Assembly: GCF_022539665.2 (NCBI RefSeq)
Contig: NC_081337.1
Location: forward strand, 6,052,679-6,116,678
Direction: 5' to 3'
Source of the DNA: Daphnia carinata
Lineage: Eukaryota > Arthropoda > Branchiopoda > Diplostraca > Daphniidae
DNA length: 64,000 bases
Below the pieces are notes generated by a model, which was given only the letters and a program-made list of their open reading frames with translations, did not search any database and had not been told where the DNA came from. The first letter of the stretch is position 1. Each line of letters starts with the position of its first letter. The position numbers and the translations under genes are program-made. Of the stretch, positions 1 through 10,881 are shown piece after piece.

Positions 1-150
1 CGGCGGGTAAATAACGTTTTGTTTGGCTTATGAAACTAAAGGGAAATTCTGAATTGCAGGTTTTGCAGCACTTGAATAATCAATGATTTTCCAGGGTCGT
101 TTAATGGCTGTGCAGATTATGTGTTTTAATTGCCATTGGCTCTCGCGTAG

Positions 151-439
151 GTCTTCAACCCCTAATGGGAATTTCCATTATCCAGCCGTTGCAATGGTAT
201 ATGGTGTGGAAAATGGCATACCACAAACTACAACTGCCAGAGCGCCACAGTTGGTACAAACTCAGCGACATACCAGAGGCTTGGCGGGCAAAAGGCCCTC
301 ACGGTTCGATTACCAACAATCCACAGGTGTGTTGCCTGTCCAACAAACAACAACGGCTTCTCTTACTGATCCTCATAGGCTGGCGATGGATTATTTTAGA
401 CGTTCGAAGGATGTGACTTTGTCTGCCAACGCTTGCTAA
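151..439 (+). CDS. 3' terminal exon of an unidentified gene (partial)
   Basis: An open frame ends at TAA (437-439). A plausible acceptor (pyrimidine-rich, ending TCGCGTAG) sits just before base 151, so I read this as a last exon whose upstream exons lie outside the window. It encodes about 95 residues, rich in Thr, Gln and Arg, with no membrane segment and no domain I recognise. The C-terminus contains DYFRRSKDVTL. A second frame of the same stretch (165-416) is also open, so the frame choice rests on composition only. The gene is convergent with the Ir93a-type gene at 955. The frame could also continue upstream to base 83, or start at another acceptor near 103. Confidence 0.35.
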
Positions 440-954
440 TGTATGAAACCTTTGACTTTACAGGGCTTGATTTAGCTGTTGCACACCAACCAGAGACTAA
501 ACGACCGAAAATCTCTCATATGGCCTACTCTTGATCGTTTTCGATTTATTATGCTACAGATTTCTTTTCATGTCGTCGACCGTGTTATGCATCGGGTTCT
601 CGTCTTAAGTACGACCGCTGACATAACAAACTTGAAACAGTGAACTTGTGAGCCTAACAATATGTTTGTCTCGTTTCACTGGTTATTTTCCGAATACAGC
701 CAATAATGTGGTCTGAAGATTTTGTTAAAAATTATTCATTTAGGTAGTTTATGGTTCAATAATAATTTAATGATCACCTAATTCGAAGATGTGCTATTGA
801 AATCTACGATACCATCGTGAGGTTCCACGTCAAGACGAAGCTGATTAAGTACACCGTAATAAATGGCAGCCATTTTCTGTGTCAATGGTGAGGTTGTAGT
901 TACTTTCATACGTCTCCTGTTTGGAGTATGCTGTGAACTATTTGTCTGCCCACG
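440..954. other. Convergent 3' intergenic region
   Basis: No gene seen. It lies between two stop codons that face each other (439 on +, 955 on -) and probably holds both 3' UTRs. Candidate poly(A) signals are AATAAA on + at 858-863, and on the minus strand ATTAAA (766-771 read in reverse) and AATAAA (545-550 read in reverse). Confidence 0.5.
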
Positions 955-3900
955 TTAGTTCAAGTATGGACGTATAACTTCGCTCTCTCGTTTTTCTTTA
1001 CCGCGGTGGATCAGTCTCTCAATAATGAATGAAACGGCTGCCAAACCACAACCTATGCAATATGCAAATAGCCGTTCAGTATTTGTAATCATATTAAGAT
1101 GATGATAGGCTTTGCTTTTCTTTATACCAAAAAAGAGGACGTAGAAGGATCCTTGCATATCTGCCACGCTAATAGCTTGAATAATTTCTCCGTCACTTCC
1201 ACCAGTAGCTGTCTCGGAACAACGATCGGCTGATGGCCAAAACTCTTGACGCCAATGTTCAACGAGTCCTCCTCGTTGCATGTAGATGATTCTGCGGATA
1301 ACGTTCATTATTAAATTCTTATACATTACAGGACAACCTTTTTTTCTTTCATCATCAGGAAGACGCGTGGACAAGCAAATATGCAGCTTCGGAAAGAACG
1401 TTGTAAAACAATGCTAAATAATGCTTACTCCAAATTGACTCGCTCTAAGATGGGAGAATCTCTGGGGAAAGCCAAAGCAACTTGTTGCAAGAAGAAATTT
1501 TCAGTTCCTAAGAATAAGTTCAGTAAATATTTCAATTTCATCACATCCTTGAGCATTATAATGACTAATCTAATTTATGCGCTCTATTGATTGCGGCTTC
1601 GCAAAAGCTAACCTAAGGAGAAATCACACGAATTGGTCTTCATAAAATCTTGTTTCATTAACCATTGGAGATTAGTTTTCCATTCGATATAAACGTGATT
1701 CTGGTTGCGTATCATTTCGAGTAGCTTGTCGTCCGCCTTATCGTGCAAGATTGCACCTTCGTATAGGTCCCTGTACTTTTTTTCCTCCGACGTCTGGTAA
1801 AACCAAATAACATTTGAATTTACTGTTCGGTAAATTAGTCCAAAGAACTCTAATTCTACCTTGAGAAAATCTTCGAGCGCCGTGCCACGAAGGATACCCC
1901 AGGTGAGAGAACCTTTATTATCGATCAGATCCTGCAGGGTGTTTATAGGATTGGTGTAGGTCGGGAATGTCAGAAAGGCGACAAGATTTCCCGAATAGGC
2001 AGTTAAAACGACAATTACGAAGAGCCAAAAGAAACCCACTACCATGCGACCGCTCAGTGCAACCGGCATTTCTCGTTGACCTAGCATTCAAAGAATTTAG
2101 TGTCAATATCTGTTGCTAGAGGAACCAATTTTCCAGTTTAAAAAAAATATATTTTTATACGTTTATGTATTATTTCAAGAATGGTCTTACCTTGAAACAA
2201 TAAGGCGCCAATACAATACCAAATGTTGTACCAAATGCTAAATATAGGCGATCCAGGACGATCTGGATAGAAATCGTAGAAAGGTGTGATTTTATTGAAG
2301 GCCCAGATCAGAGGGCCAGCACCTAATGTCATGGCAAAAATGGTAATCCAAGCCTGTGCGAATTCGAATATTTAAATTATTATTGTTATTTTTTCCATAT
2401 TTTTTTTTCTCACGTTCGGTGTATATGGTTGAATGAACAGGTAAGCGCGGCTCAACTGCTTAGGACGGGCAAACATGAAAGTAAAGGGCTGAGCGTCTAG
2501 CGACATACTGAAATTGACGGCACTCATTCGATCGGCTGTAACGGTAAATCCCGCACCAGCAAATGCGACCTGCAGTTATGGAACAAAAAGTCGAATAAAC
2601 TATGGTCACACAGTCATATAGCACGTGAGTGTTTACGTACCGATCCTGTGCGAACTTGTTCTACCATGCCAGTCCAGCGGCTGAAACTTAGACGTGAGCC
2701 CCATTTACCGTCAGCAGGCTCCACGATATTGATACTGCAATAGTTAAAATTCATTCGCCATTTATACTTAAGTAACGAAGCTAAATATGGATGTGCAAGA
2801 AAACCTGAAGTTGAGACGAGTGCCCAATTCTTTTGTTAATTCCAAAACCAAGCCAGTGTGACGTATCACTTTGCCATTTCTATCCCGCTCAAAAATTTGC
2901 CAGGGAGGGAACTGTTAAATAAAAGTATTTAATTTCTTATTAATGCAGTCGGTTACGATTTGTGTTTTTATTAATGCGGACTAAACGGCATGCATGTTAT
3001 ACTTAAAAATAATAAAAAAAAGATCTACGATAGTCTACCTCCATAGTAGTAATATTGATGACTCGTTGGCGGAGTCCTCCAGTGAAATGCGGAAAGATAT
3101 CGTCATAGACGACAAGACCATGTGCTGCGTCCCAACTGGCAACATTCAACAACGTTGGTTTTTTAGTCTCTTTGATTTCTACAGCCTTTATGTTCCACGT
3201 TAACCAATTCCCACAATTTTTTGTGTTTTTCCAAATGTTCTGTAAAACAAAATTGTTTGTTTTTTCAGTAACGATCAAGCTGTTAGAGTAATGTATGTAA
3301 AGAATTGAATGGATCTAACCTGCAGAGTTCGAAAGACATCATTTCGTCTGTCACCGGCCGAAGGTTTTGATCTACTCCAATCATCTTCAGTCGTCTGAAA
3401 GTAACGAGTCTCTTCTGAACGAATCACCTGATGAAGCGCATTCACGTAGGCCTCGAGCAAACGAGCACTGTAGCATGAGAGATCGTTTGGTTCATTTATC
3501 GATGGCGTAGAATCGCTTTCACCAGCTTCCGAGATGTTGTACAAAAACGATATGTTTTGACCGTCCTCAACAGTTGGCAGGAAAATAGATGGATCAATCG
3601 AATCAGTTATCAAGAATAGCCATTGGGAGTATGGATTCACCATTCCAATGTCAGTAGCCTGAAATTCAAACATGTGTCAATGGGAACCAACGAAAAGAAA
3701 TTGTGTGTAAGCAGTAACAATAAAAGAAATGTTTCAGGAACAGCATACCGCATCAAATGCCCACAGAGCTGTGTCTTGTTTAGCCACCATGATGAAATTA
3801 CGGCCCTTAGGTCTAACTTGTAATTGTAACAGCTGATTTTCGAAATTTTTTTTCCTGAAAATGATAAATAGGAGAATTCATCAAATGAATGGCGAGCCAT

Positions 3901-5446
3901 CTACGGAATAGCTAAATTTTACCTTAGCGCAACCGGACCATGGAGTTTGACGACGGTTAAGGCAAGAGGATTTTTTTGCAGAACCGGACGACTCAAACTG
4001 TCGACCAGCGTATCGAATAATTCTTTATCTAAAAGGTTTTTGTTTTAAGTAACACATCATTAACCGGTGCATTTGCCTTTGACACTCTAATTTATAAGTT
4101 AAGCCTATTTATTTAAAATGAACACTCATTAGAGCAAAAATTTACTTGTGTGTTCTTCAGCAATAATGATGGCTTCTTTCCAGCCAAGTGTTTCACTTAG
4201 ACGCAGATCAGTAAAAATCTGGGGCAGTTCTCCTCCAGCTTTCACTACAGGCACCATTAAAACTGCCCAACGAGTGATTCTGGGACAATTATCACCTGTC
4301 ATTACAAAACCATACATCATCAGGTAATTCTCATTTCACTGATTTGATTCTTGTCCTGACTTGTGATGGCAATGTGAACAACAGGCAAGCTGACGAGACT
4401 TTTGTCAAAACGATTGAGAATTTCACAAGGTAAAATAGACAGGACAGTATTGATGTCTAAAAGGAAAAAAAATTTGATTTAAGTTTTTCCCACCTTACAT
4501 GATCCATAACAAAGAATTTTACTTGGGGTCAGTTTATCAGTCGGGTTAAAATAGGTAATACTGAAATTCTGTTGACGGAGATATTCCAGTTCAGTGCTAA
4601 CTGGCAGGTTGGTTATATCAAAAATTTTCGTGAACATCTGCAGGTCTCCAATGAAGTTCTTATCCATCACCACACCTTGAAAGTAAATTAATTCTTTTTA
4701 GCAAACACGCCTTACTGTACAGCCATGCTTGACATTTTCCCCATATGTGTATTTGACACATCATTTTGTCAGACACTTGTGCAAGACTGGCCTATACAGC
4801 AAGTGACGAACATGTGCCCGCACTCTCGTTCAGCAGAAGTCAAACTGAAAAACAAACATGGACGCTACCCGCAGAGTGTGTTCGTAAAACAGTGAGGGTA
4901 CACGTTCGTCACAGCTCAGTTCTCACTTCATCAGTTCCTCTATAGAGCTTAGAGCATTTGCGGTCAAGAAATTTAGGTTTTTCATCTCCTCCCGAAAATG
5001 CCCGAAAGGCTAGTCTGGCCAAAAATTCGGCCAATACTTACCAGTGAATAAACTACATTCCTATAAAACTGTAATCTTCTTTGCTTGGCATATTTTTTCT
5101 TACTTTAACAATTGCAAATTGTTTGAAAATCATTACCTAAGGTGATGTTGCTGGTTCGATATGGTCCAGTGTTTGTATCATCGTCCTTAGTTCTGTTACC
5201 CCGCAGCAAAAACTTTATGTAGTCTTTGATAGTTTCTACCTGAACGACGGAACGTTTTGCGATCTTGTGCTTGTTGTGCTTGTTGAAAAGAGTACTGCAG
5301 TCGCCATTGTCGCAGCTAATTGGGACCAATTTCGCATCGTCGAGAAACCAGCGTTCATCCGGTCGAATTTCAGAGTACAATTCGTAATAAGCCGATCGGA
5401 CATGGATGCCGGTGCTTGCCAGCAGCAAAAGGACGCAAAACAACAT
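955..5446 (-). CDS. Ir93a: Ionotropic receptor, Ir93a type (chemo/thermo/hygrosensory co-receptor), 16 exons, 937 aa
   Basis: Exons in transcript order: 5446-5137, 4675-4499, 4456-4361, 4295-4146, 4028-3923, 3854-3749, 3658-3320, 3239-3039, 2911-2805, 2734-2641, 2569-2414, 2353-2191, 2080-1613, 1507-1429, 1291-1128, 1052-955. All junctions keep phase and use GT-AG. The start gives a clear signal peptide (MLFCVLLLLASTG...). A long N-terminal domain (about 20-485) is followed by ligand-binding half S1 (about 487-610, with FPPWQIFE, IVEPADGKWG and the Arg of TADRMSAVNFS, equivalent to the carboxylate-binding Arg of iGluRs). Next come M1 (AWITIFAMTLGAGPLIW), the pore region, M3 (TAYSGNLVAFLTFP, the iGluR SYTANLAAF position), S2 (GTALEDFLK; CDFSLGTENFFLQ) and M4 (FFGCGLAAVSFII) with a short basic tail. 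Long N-terminal domain, length and S1/M3 wording fit Ir93a better than Ir25a, Ir8a or divergent IRs. In insects Ir93a works with Ir25a and a tuning IR in thermo- and hygrosensory dendrites. The family call is very firm; the Ir93a label is good but not proven. Confidence 0.92.
4803..4912. repeat. Imperfect inverted repeat in Ir93a intron 1
   Basis: Arms 4803-4819 (GTGACGAACATGTGCCC) and 4896-4912 (GGGTACACGTTCGTCAC) pair at 15 of 17 positions. Just inside them a second complementary patch follows (CACTCTC near 4821, GAGTGTG near 4874). Intron 1 (4676-5136, 461 nt) is the longest intron of this gene; the others are mostly 65-140 nt. It could be a foldback remnant or a structured intronic RNA. 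Confidence 0.5.
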
Positions 5447-6213
5447 AACGTCTTGATAGGACAGATCTTTCTATCCGAATGGGATTGAAACGGATGTGTC
5501 CTGGTCATATAGTAGCTTCAAACCCACATTTAGAAGCTGCGTTGCAATAGACGAACCTGTTTCATCATTGATGAATTGGATACGGGGAAGCATCACAAAC
5601 CGTTGCCACAACATAAGCTTTATTACTACTATGGACTGTTTTAAAAAGAGACAAAAAACAAACAAAAACAAACAAAAAGCAGGATGAAATCAAATTGTGA
5701 GCCGTCAGAAATCGGTATGTATTTGTTTATATTTACATCACGCCAAATATATATTGTTTCGTGGAACACAAATTGCCACGATTCCGGAGAGAGGAAAAGA
5801 TAGCTAAGCAGTTTTCATTACAGAGTTTAATTTTTTCAAGAAAAACTGGTGGAAAGGGAAGCGAATTCATCAGCAATCAACGTGCGGGGGGAGAAGGTAT
5901 ATAGCAAATCGGGGAATTGTAAAATCAATCTTCAAAAGAAGCAAATTTCCAATATTAATGTTACTCGACGATGCATGTTGATAACGATGTCAACTACTTT
6001 GTAAGGGCTACACCGAGCTGGGTCGATCAACCGAATATAAAGAGCATAAGAGCCTTATTGCGTCTCATATAGACGTCTGGGAACGGAAAAAGGGGATCAA
6101 TGCCAAAATTGATTTAGTTTTTTTTTTTATTCTTCCCCGGCCATTACCTTTTGTTCACCGTGGTAGTCGTTTCTTTTGAAATTCAAAAGGCACGTCTGGA
6201 TGTCAGTGTCTTC
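5447..6213. other. Intergenic: Ir93a 5' region and GPCR 3' UTR
   Basis: No ORF of interest. The part next to 5446 should hold the Ir93a 5' UTR and promoter. A minus-strand AATAAA (6126-6131 read in reverse), 83 nt beyond the GPCR stop, is a good poly(A) signal for that gene. A (AAAC)n-like run lies at 5650-5680. Confidence 0.5.
6126..6131 (-). terminator. Candidate poly(A) signal of the orphan GPCR gene
   Basis: AATAAA in the minus-strand sense, 83 nt downstream of the stop codon at 6214-6216. Confidence 0.45.
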
Positions 6214-9200
6214 TCAGACGTGCCAGTTGCCAACTGGCGGTTTCCCGTTACGACGTTTCTCCTGCTGATACGACATCGCAACCGATGTTCGTGTTGGGTC
6301 CAGCTCTCGACTCGGCTGGCTACTACAAAGGTCATTTTCTTCATCGTCGTCATGGTTACGTTGCAACCTATGTAAATGATGCAGTGAGCTGGAAGAAAGA
6401 CTCCGCTCGAGAATCTCGCTCCAAATTCGCTCGTCGTGATCGACAGCTCCGAGAGATCGCCCCGGTGAGCAGCACGGGGACGCTACCAACTGGACAGAGG
6501 CCTTGACCGATGGAGGTGGTGGTAAAATGTGAGGCAGGTACTGGACGCCACGGATGGGCGTCGTGGGACCGGTAACGGGCGAATTTGGATGCGGTTTGGG
6601 TTGCTGCTGTTCTGGGCTCGGATGAATCTCGCAAGAAAGGCCTGCCAGGCCGTTAACGGTCGATATCTCCGTTGCCCACGTGGACGATCGCCCTGTTCGA
6701 AGCCAAGCAAATAGGAGATTAGGGACTATCACAATGCAAAGAAACAGGTTAGCATCCGAATTTTTGCGGTCTCTAACTAGTGACGCAAACGGTTTGCAAG
6801 AATTTAGGGTTTCAGGGGGCAAGCGCACAGGAGCCAATAGATGAGAAAAATAAAAAATTTGAAAAACAAGGATAACCCCACGTACTTGTGGGTTGTGAAT
6901 AATTGTTGGTGTAGCAGCAGGAACAGGCCATTGAGAGTATATGTCGGACGCCATCTCTAATCGGCGGACAAAGCAGCCAACAGAGTATCGGGTTCCAAAC
7001 GCCCAGACTCAGTGAGCTCCAAGTGATCACAAAGTCCAACCACGGCACGACCTTAGAAAATCGAAATCGGTAAGATTCGTGCAACAACATCTAAACCACG
7101 TTGCGTATCATCGATTGGATCATCATTCTTTGTTTTTATCGATTTCCCAACTTTGATTTTCTTCTACCTTTTTTCATAAAAAAAAAAAATGAAGAACGTG
7201 AAGAACCAATGAAAATTTACCTCGTTGCCAAGACATGCGACGATGATTTGCTTAATGATCCACGGTGTTGAATTGATAATGAAGGCCAAAGACATGGTCG
7301 CCACGGACCGAGTCACTGCTTCTTCCACCTTGACCTTTTTTTTTTTTCACGATGAAAAATGCTATTATGTCGCAACGATCGATAGCCAAAAATAGATGCG
7401 AAACCTTACGTTGCAATACCCTTCGGTACAATGATCGTTACATTCGTAACGAGTAGATTTGACGAAATGAGCGCCCTGCCCTGGTAACGCCACAGTCCTC
7501 GTCGGAACTAACCGTTGACTACTGTTGTGCGAATGGAAGACGGTACCATAGACGTAAAGTAAAATCATGGTCGTCGGGAAGTAGAGCAAGCAGGTGCTGA
7601 CCAACATGAGAACGCCCGTTTGAGGTACCGGAGCACAGCCGGCAAGTCCGTCGTTGCTGTAAGAAAGGGACAATACGTAACTTTCCTTTTGCTATGTAAA
7701 GGTAAAAGAGGCTACCTATAGTCGAAGGCTCTGTAGGGCAATACAATTGAAGTATAGTAGGCGAAAGAGAGACCCCAAGTAGATCCTGCCACCCAAACGC
7801 AAAGCTACATCGTGGGTAACATTTCAATGTGGAAAAATTAGCATACAATTGAATGCAAATTTTTAAAAAAATCGTCAATCAATAAATAAGAAAGTGGCAC
7901 AATAAGGGCAACAGCGATTTTTATAATATCATTAGCAGGTCGTGCAAGAATAGAATTTTTGACAACGAGTCGAAGTGCTTTAGGCGAATTTGAATGGAAA
8001 CCAGATAACGAGCTGAATCTATTTGACTTATTTATTCGTGTGACGCAACTACATACAACGGCTTTTGTCTTTGAATTGTAACTTATTTGATATTTTGCCA
8101 TCGATTATTCAGTAGCCGCTGGCAAATTCAGTCTTTTTAATAATTTATTGTTTAAAAGAAAACAAGAAAAATACGCTAGGTTTTTTTTTTTATTTTATAT
8201 ATTCGACGTGAATGATGACTGTTCCCCTGACGGCGCTAGATTGCTATACAGCTTTTACTTCTTGTACTACGTGTTAAATTCGTGTTGCTTTAAAAGAAAA
8301 AACAATAAATAAATGTTCCATACAAATTGTTTTTTCATTTATTCCGTCCTACAATTTCCATATCCTTTTCCTAGACTAGACATGTTGGACCTCTTCCAAG
8401 TATCACATAGCATAAATAAACTACGGCATCATCGCCTTTTCTTTATTCCATTTCCAGACATTTTCTCTCGGTTTCGTGAGCGCCCCGTTGCACCATATAC
8501 TTGATGCGCTTCCTGTTCTATCGCCAACGACCGTCCCTCCCTAACGGGCGCACTATTTCGCAGTTATTGTCATCATTTTCTTGTCTCTCCCTTTCCCTTC
8601 TTATATTTGATTTATAATCTCTCGCGAATACGCGGTGCAGTTTAGATACATTGACTCTATATACAGTAGGCAAAGCTCTGCCTCATAATACTTGGCCCGA
8701 AACCTGCTGACTTGTTCGAACTGCGTTTTTTTTTTTCATTAGTGTTCGTTATTAGCGTTAGTAGGGCTTTACAGGGTGTCAATAGCCATTGAAATGAAAG
8801 TCGTAAGAAGAAAAGACAACAAAAAAAGGCGTATATGCGGTGTAGCTGTCACGGAATAAATCACATTTATCTTTGCGGACGGGAGCGTGCAATTATTATT
8901 AATAATTTTGTTGTTGCACGCTCGCACATTCACTGGCGGCTGTTCCTATCTCTAGGGCGAATTATGATTTGTTTTTCGTTCTCAAATAAAATAGCAATCG
9001 TGTAAATAGCGCAAGTGTTCTTTCTGATCATGTTTTATAGCTTCTCCTATCTATGCTCTTTCTTTTAATATAATATTGATATTTTGTGAAATGCTTACCT
9101 TGGACGAGGCGAGCTGCAAGTATCGATGCCGACGAGTAGCAAAAATGTAACGATCCAAAGCCACCAATATCCATAAGATAGAACCGTGTTGATTCAGCGA

Positions 9201-10881
9201 GCCCAGCAGTACTGCCTATTGAAGCATTTAATTTATACAACTAAGTTATTCCTTTTTCCTGTACAAAGTTTGCTTTTCATTGCAACATTTATGGAAAAAG
9301 AAATGACTATAAAAGTAGCTCATCAACAGCGAGCGTTGTTCCAGTTATTGTCACTAATTTTTGTAAAAATTCTCATTGATTATGGAATGCAAAGAAGGCC
9401 ATCACTACTGAAACATACTTGTATTTGGCAGAGAAGGACTCCGTAGGGCCAGCAGCCTATTAAGCTCGGGTAGATATTCCATATGGTGACTAATAACCCG
9501 GTAGCAACGTGATTGGTAGCGATCGATGTCAGTAAACAGCGTGTCTGTGTCGGAAGGTGAACGAGAAACAACGGTAACGACGATAACATCAGCCGGAACG
9601 TAGAACCACATCGAAATTCCCATCGATCAAGACAGGAGCACATAGAGGGCAACAAACAAAACAAACCAAATGCATTCAACGTTGATGATATAGCTGCTAC
9701 TGACAATCTATGATGTGAGTACGCAAACAAGCCGGTACTGACGAGACTAATGCCATTGAGATGGTCTTAATTGATGATGAAGCGGGAGTCGATGAATCAA
9801 TCGATAAAGAAAAGGCTAGCCTCTATACTGATGGCTACCATCGTTTAAGGATCGTTTTTATATCCAAACGAGTGAATACATGTGCTACCATTCAGAATGG
9901 CCTCCTTCCTTACAAAAAATCGATAGGCAAAAATTATGAAGAAAAAAAAATTACGACTTTTGATTTCATCTTCAAATGCTATTTGGAAGTAGTGGGCAAG
10001 AAATTCAAACGAGCTCGACAAGCCACAAGATTTTTGACGAGTAGTCATTTTCATAAACGTCCACTGAATCAAGTTAAAAGTATGGGCTAGTTTTTTACTG
10101 TGCTAGAGGCTGCGATTTTCTCTCTCTTCCTCCAACCCATGAAGGTAAGGTCACTACAAAGTTTGGCAATTGGAATGCAAACGATTTGCCGCATCAAACA
10201 TCCCATCATTTTCGAAAAGCAATTTCTTCCTTCCTTCCCTTTTTTTGTTTCCCTTCCTTGATCCGTTCCCCGAAATCGAAGGGAGATAGAGAGAAAAAAA
10301 AAGACTAACTCAATCTGAACATTATGCAGATTGCCCTGTTCGGCCGATTTAACGTTAGCTATCGTCAGAGGCTGCCGAAAGGGGCGTATTTACGTCTAGT
10401 AAGCTACAGCCTGAGGATTTAGTCTGGAACTTGTATGCGTCTGGGCAATGCCCGCCATGATAAATGGCTGTCTGAGAAAGCAATGATGGGTCTTTTTATA
10501 TAACTTTCCAACTGAGAAAGGCCACGGACGAGGATATAGACATGCTATAAAAACAGTGCGTCTAGAATAGGATGGAGGACGAACTTGGAATTGAAGGATT
10601 CCGGCCGAGTATTTACAGTTGACGGCCAGGGCCAGGATCAAGTTGCCCGAAATTAATCCACACGTGACGGCCAAGACGACGGCGCAGCGAAATAGGTCGT
10701 AGCCGGAGAGCGATGACCCAGTGGCCAGCATCAACCCCCAATCACGAGACTGTGCCGTGTTGGATGATGGCGACAACAAAGAAGACGCATTGCTGCTAAT
10801 GGCCGTCTTGCTCACGTCATGGATATTGGACCATTGGCAACTCTGATTGTACACGGTCGGCGAGTACATCAACGGCACCAT
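6214..10881 (-). CDS. Orphan class A (rhodopsin-like) GPCR, 8 coding exons, 544 aa
   Basis: Exons in transcript order: 10881-10585, 9544-9419, 9215-9099, 7804-7716, 7656-7410, 7334-7221, 7051-6886, 6692-6214; every junction keeps phase. The N-terminus (about 1-65) has N-glycosylation sites (NQS, NAS) and no signal peptide. TM1 carries the SGN motif (N80). TM2 is ATNHVATGLLV, with His111 where class A receptors have Asp2.50. Cys138 at the start of TM3 can pair with Cys217 of loop 2. DRY is intact (162-164, in LVALDRYIF). TM4 has W184 (LCVWVAGSTWGL), TM5 Pro237 and TM6 Pro316 (NSTPW in place of CWxP). TM7 reads WNPILCWLL, with Cys354 where NPxxY has Tyr. A Cys cluster (373-376) may be palmitoylated. 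The 158-residue tail is rich in Pro, Ser, Asp and Glu. I cannot name a ligand or orthologue. Introns of about 1.0 and 1.3 kb flank TM2/TM3. The acceptor of the TM6 exon is purine-rich and the weakest junction. Confidence 0.88.
8883..8923. repeat. Perfect 10-bp inverted repeat in a GPCR intron
   Basis: GAGCGTGCAA (8883-8892) and TTGCACGCTC (8914-8923) are perfect reverse complements around a 21-nt A/T-rich loop, inside the 1.3-kb intron between the TM3 and TM4 exons. The stem is too short for a typical miRNA precursor. Confidence 0.6.

Noticed and set aside
1292-1374. Ir93a last exons read as one long frame from 1374, with extra residues before IIYMQRGGL
   Set aside because: The acceptor at 1292 (TTATCCGCAG) restores the usual IR spacing between the SP motif and GGL, and removing a 75-nt in-frame intron (1053-1127) gives the expected M4 entry.
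4296-4360. A 44-nt intron (donor at 4339) joining two Ir93a exons
   Set aside because: It keeps frame, but an alternative donor at 4360 gives a 65-nt intron, a size typical of this gene, and a cleaner junction (HIAITSDNCPRITRW). I used the latter.
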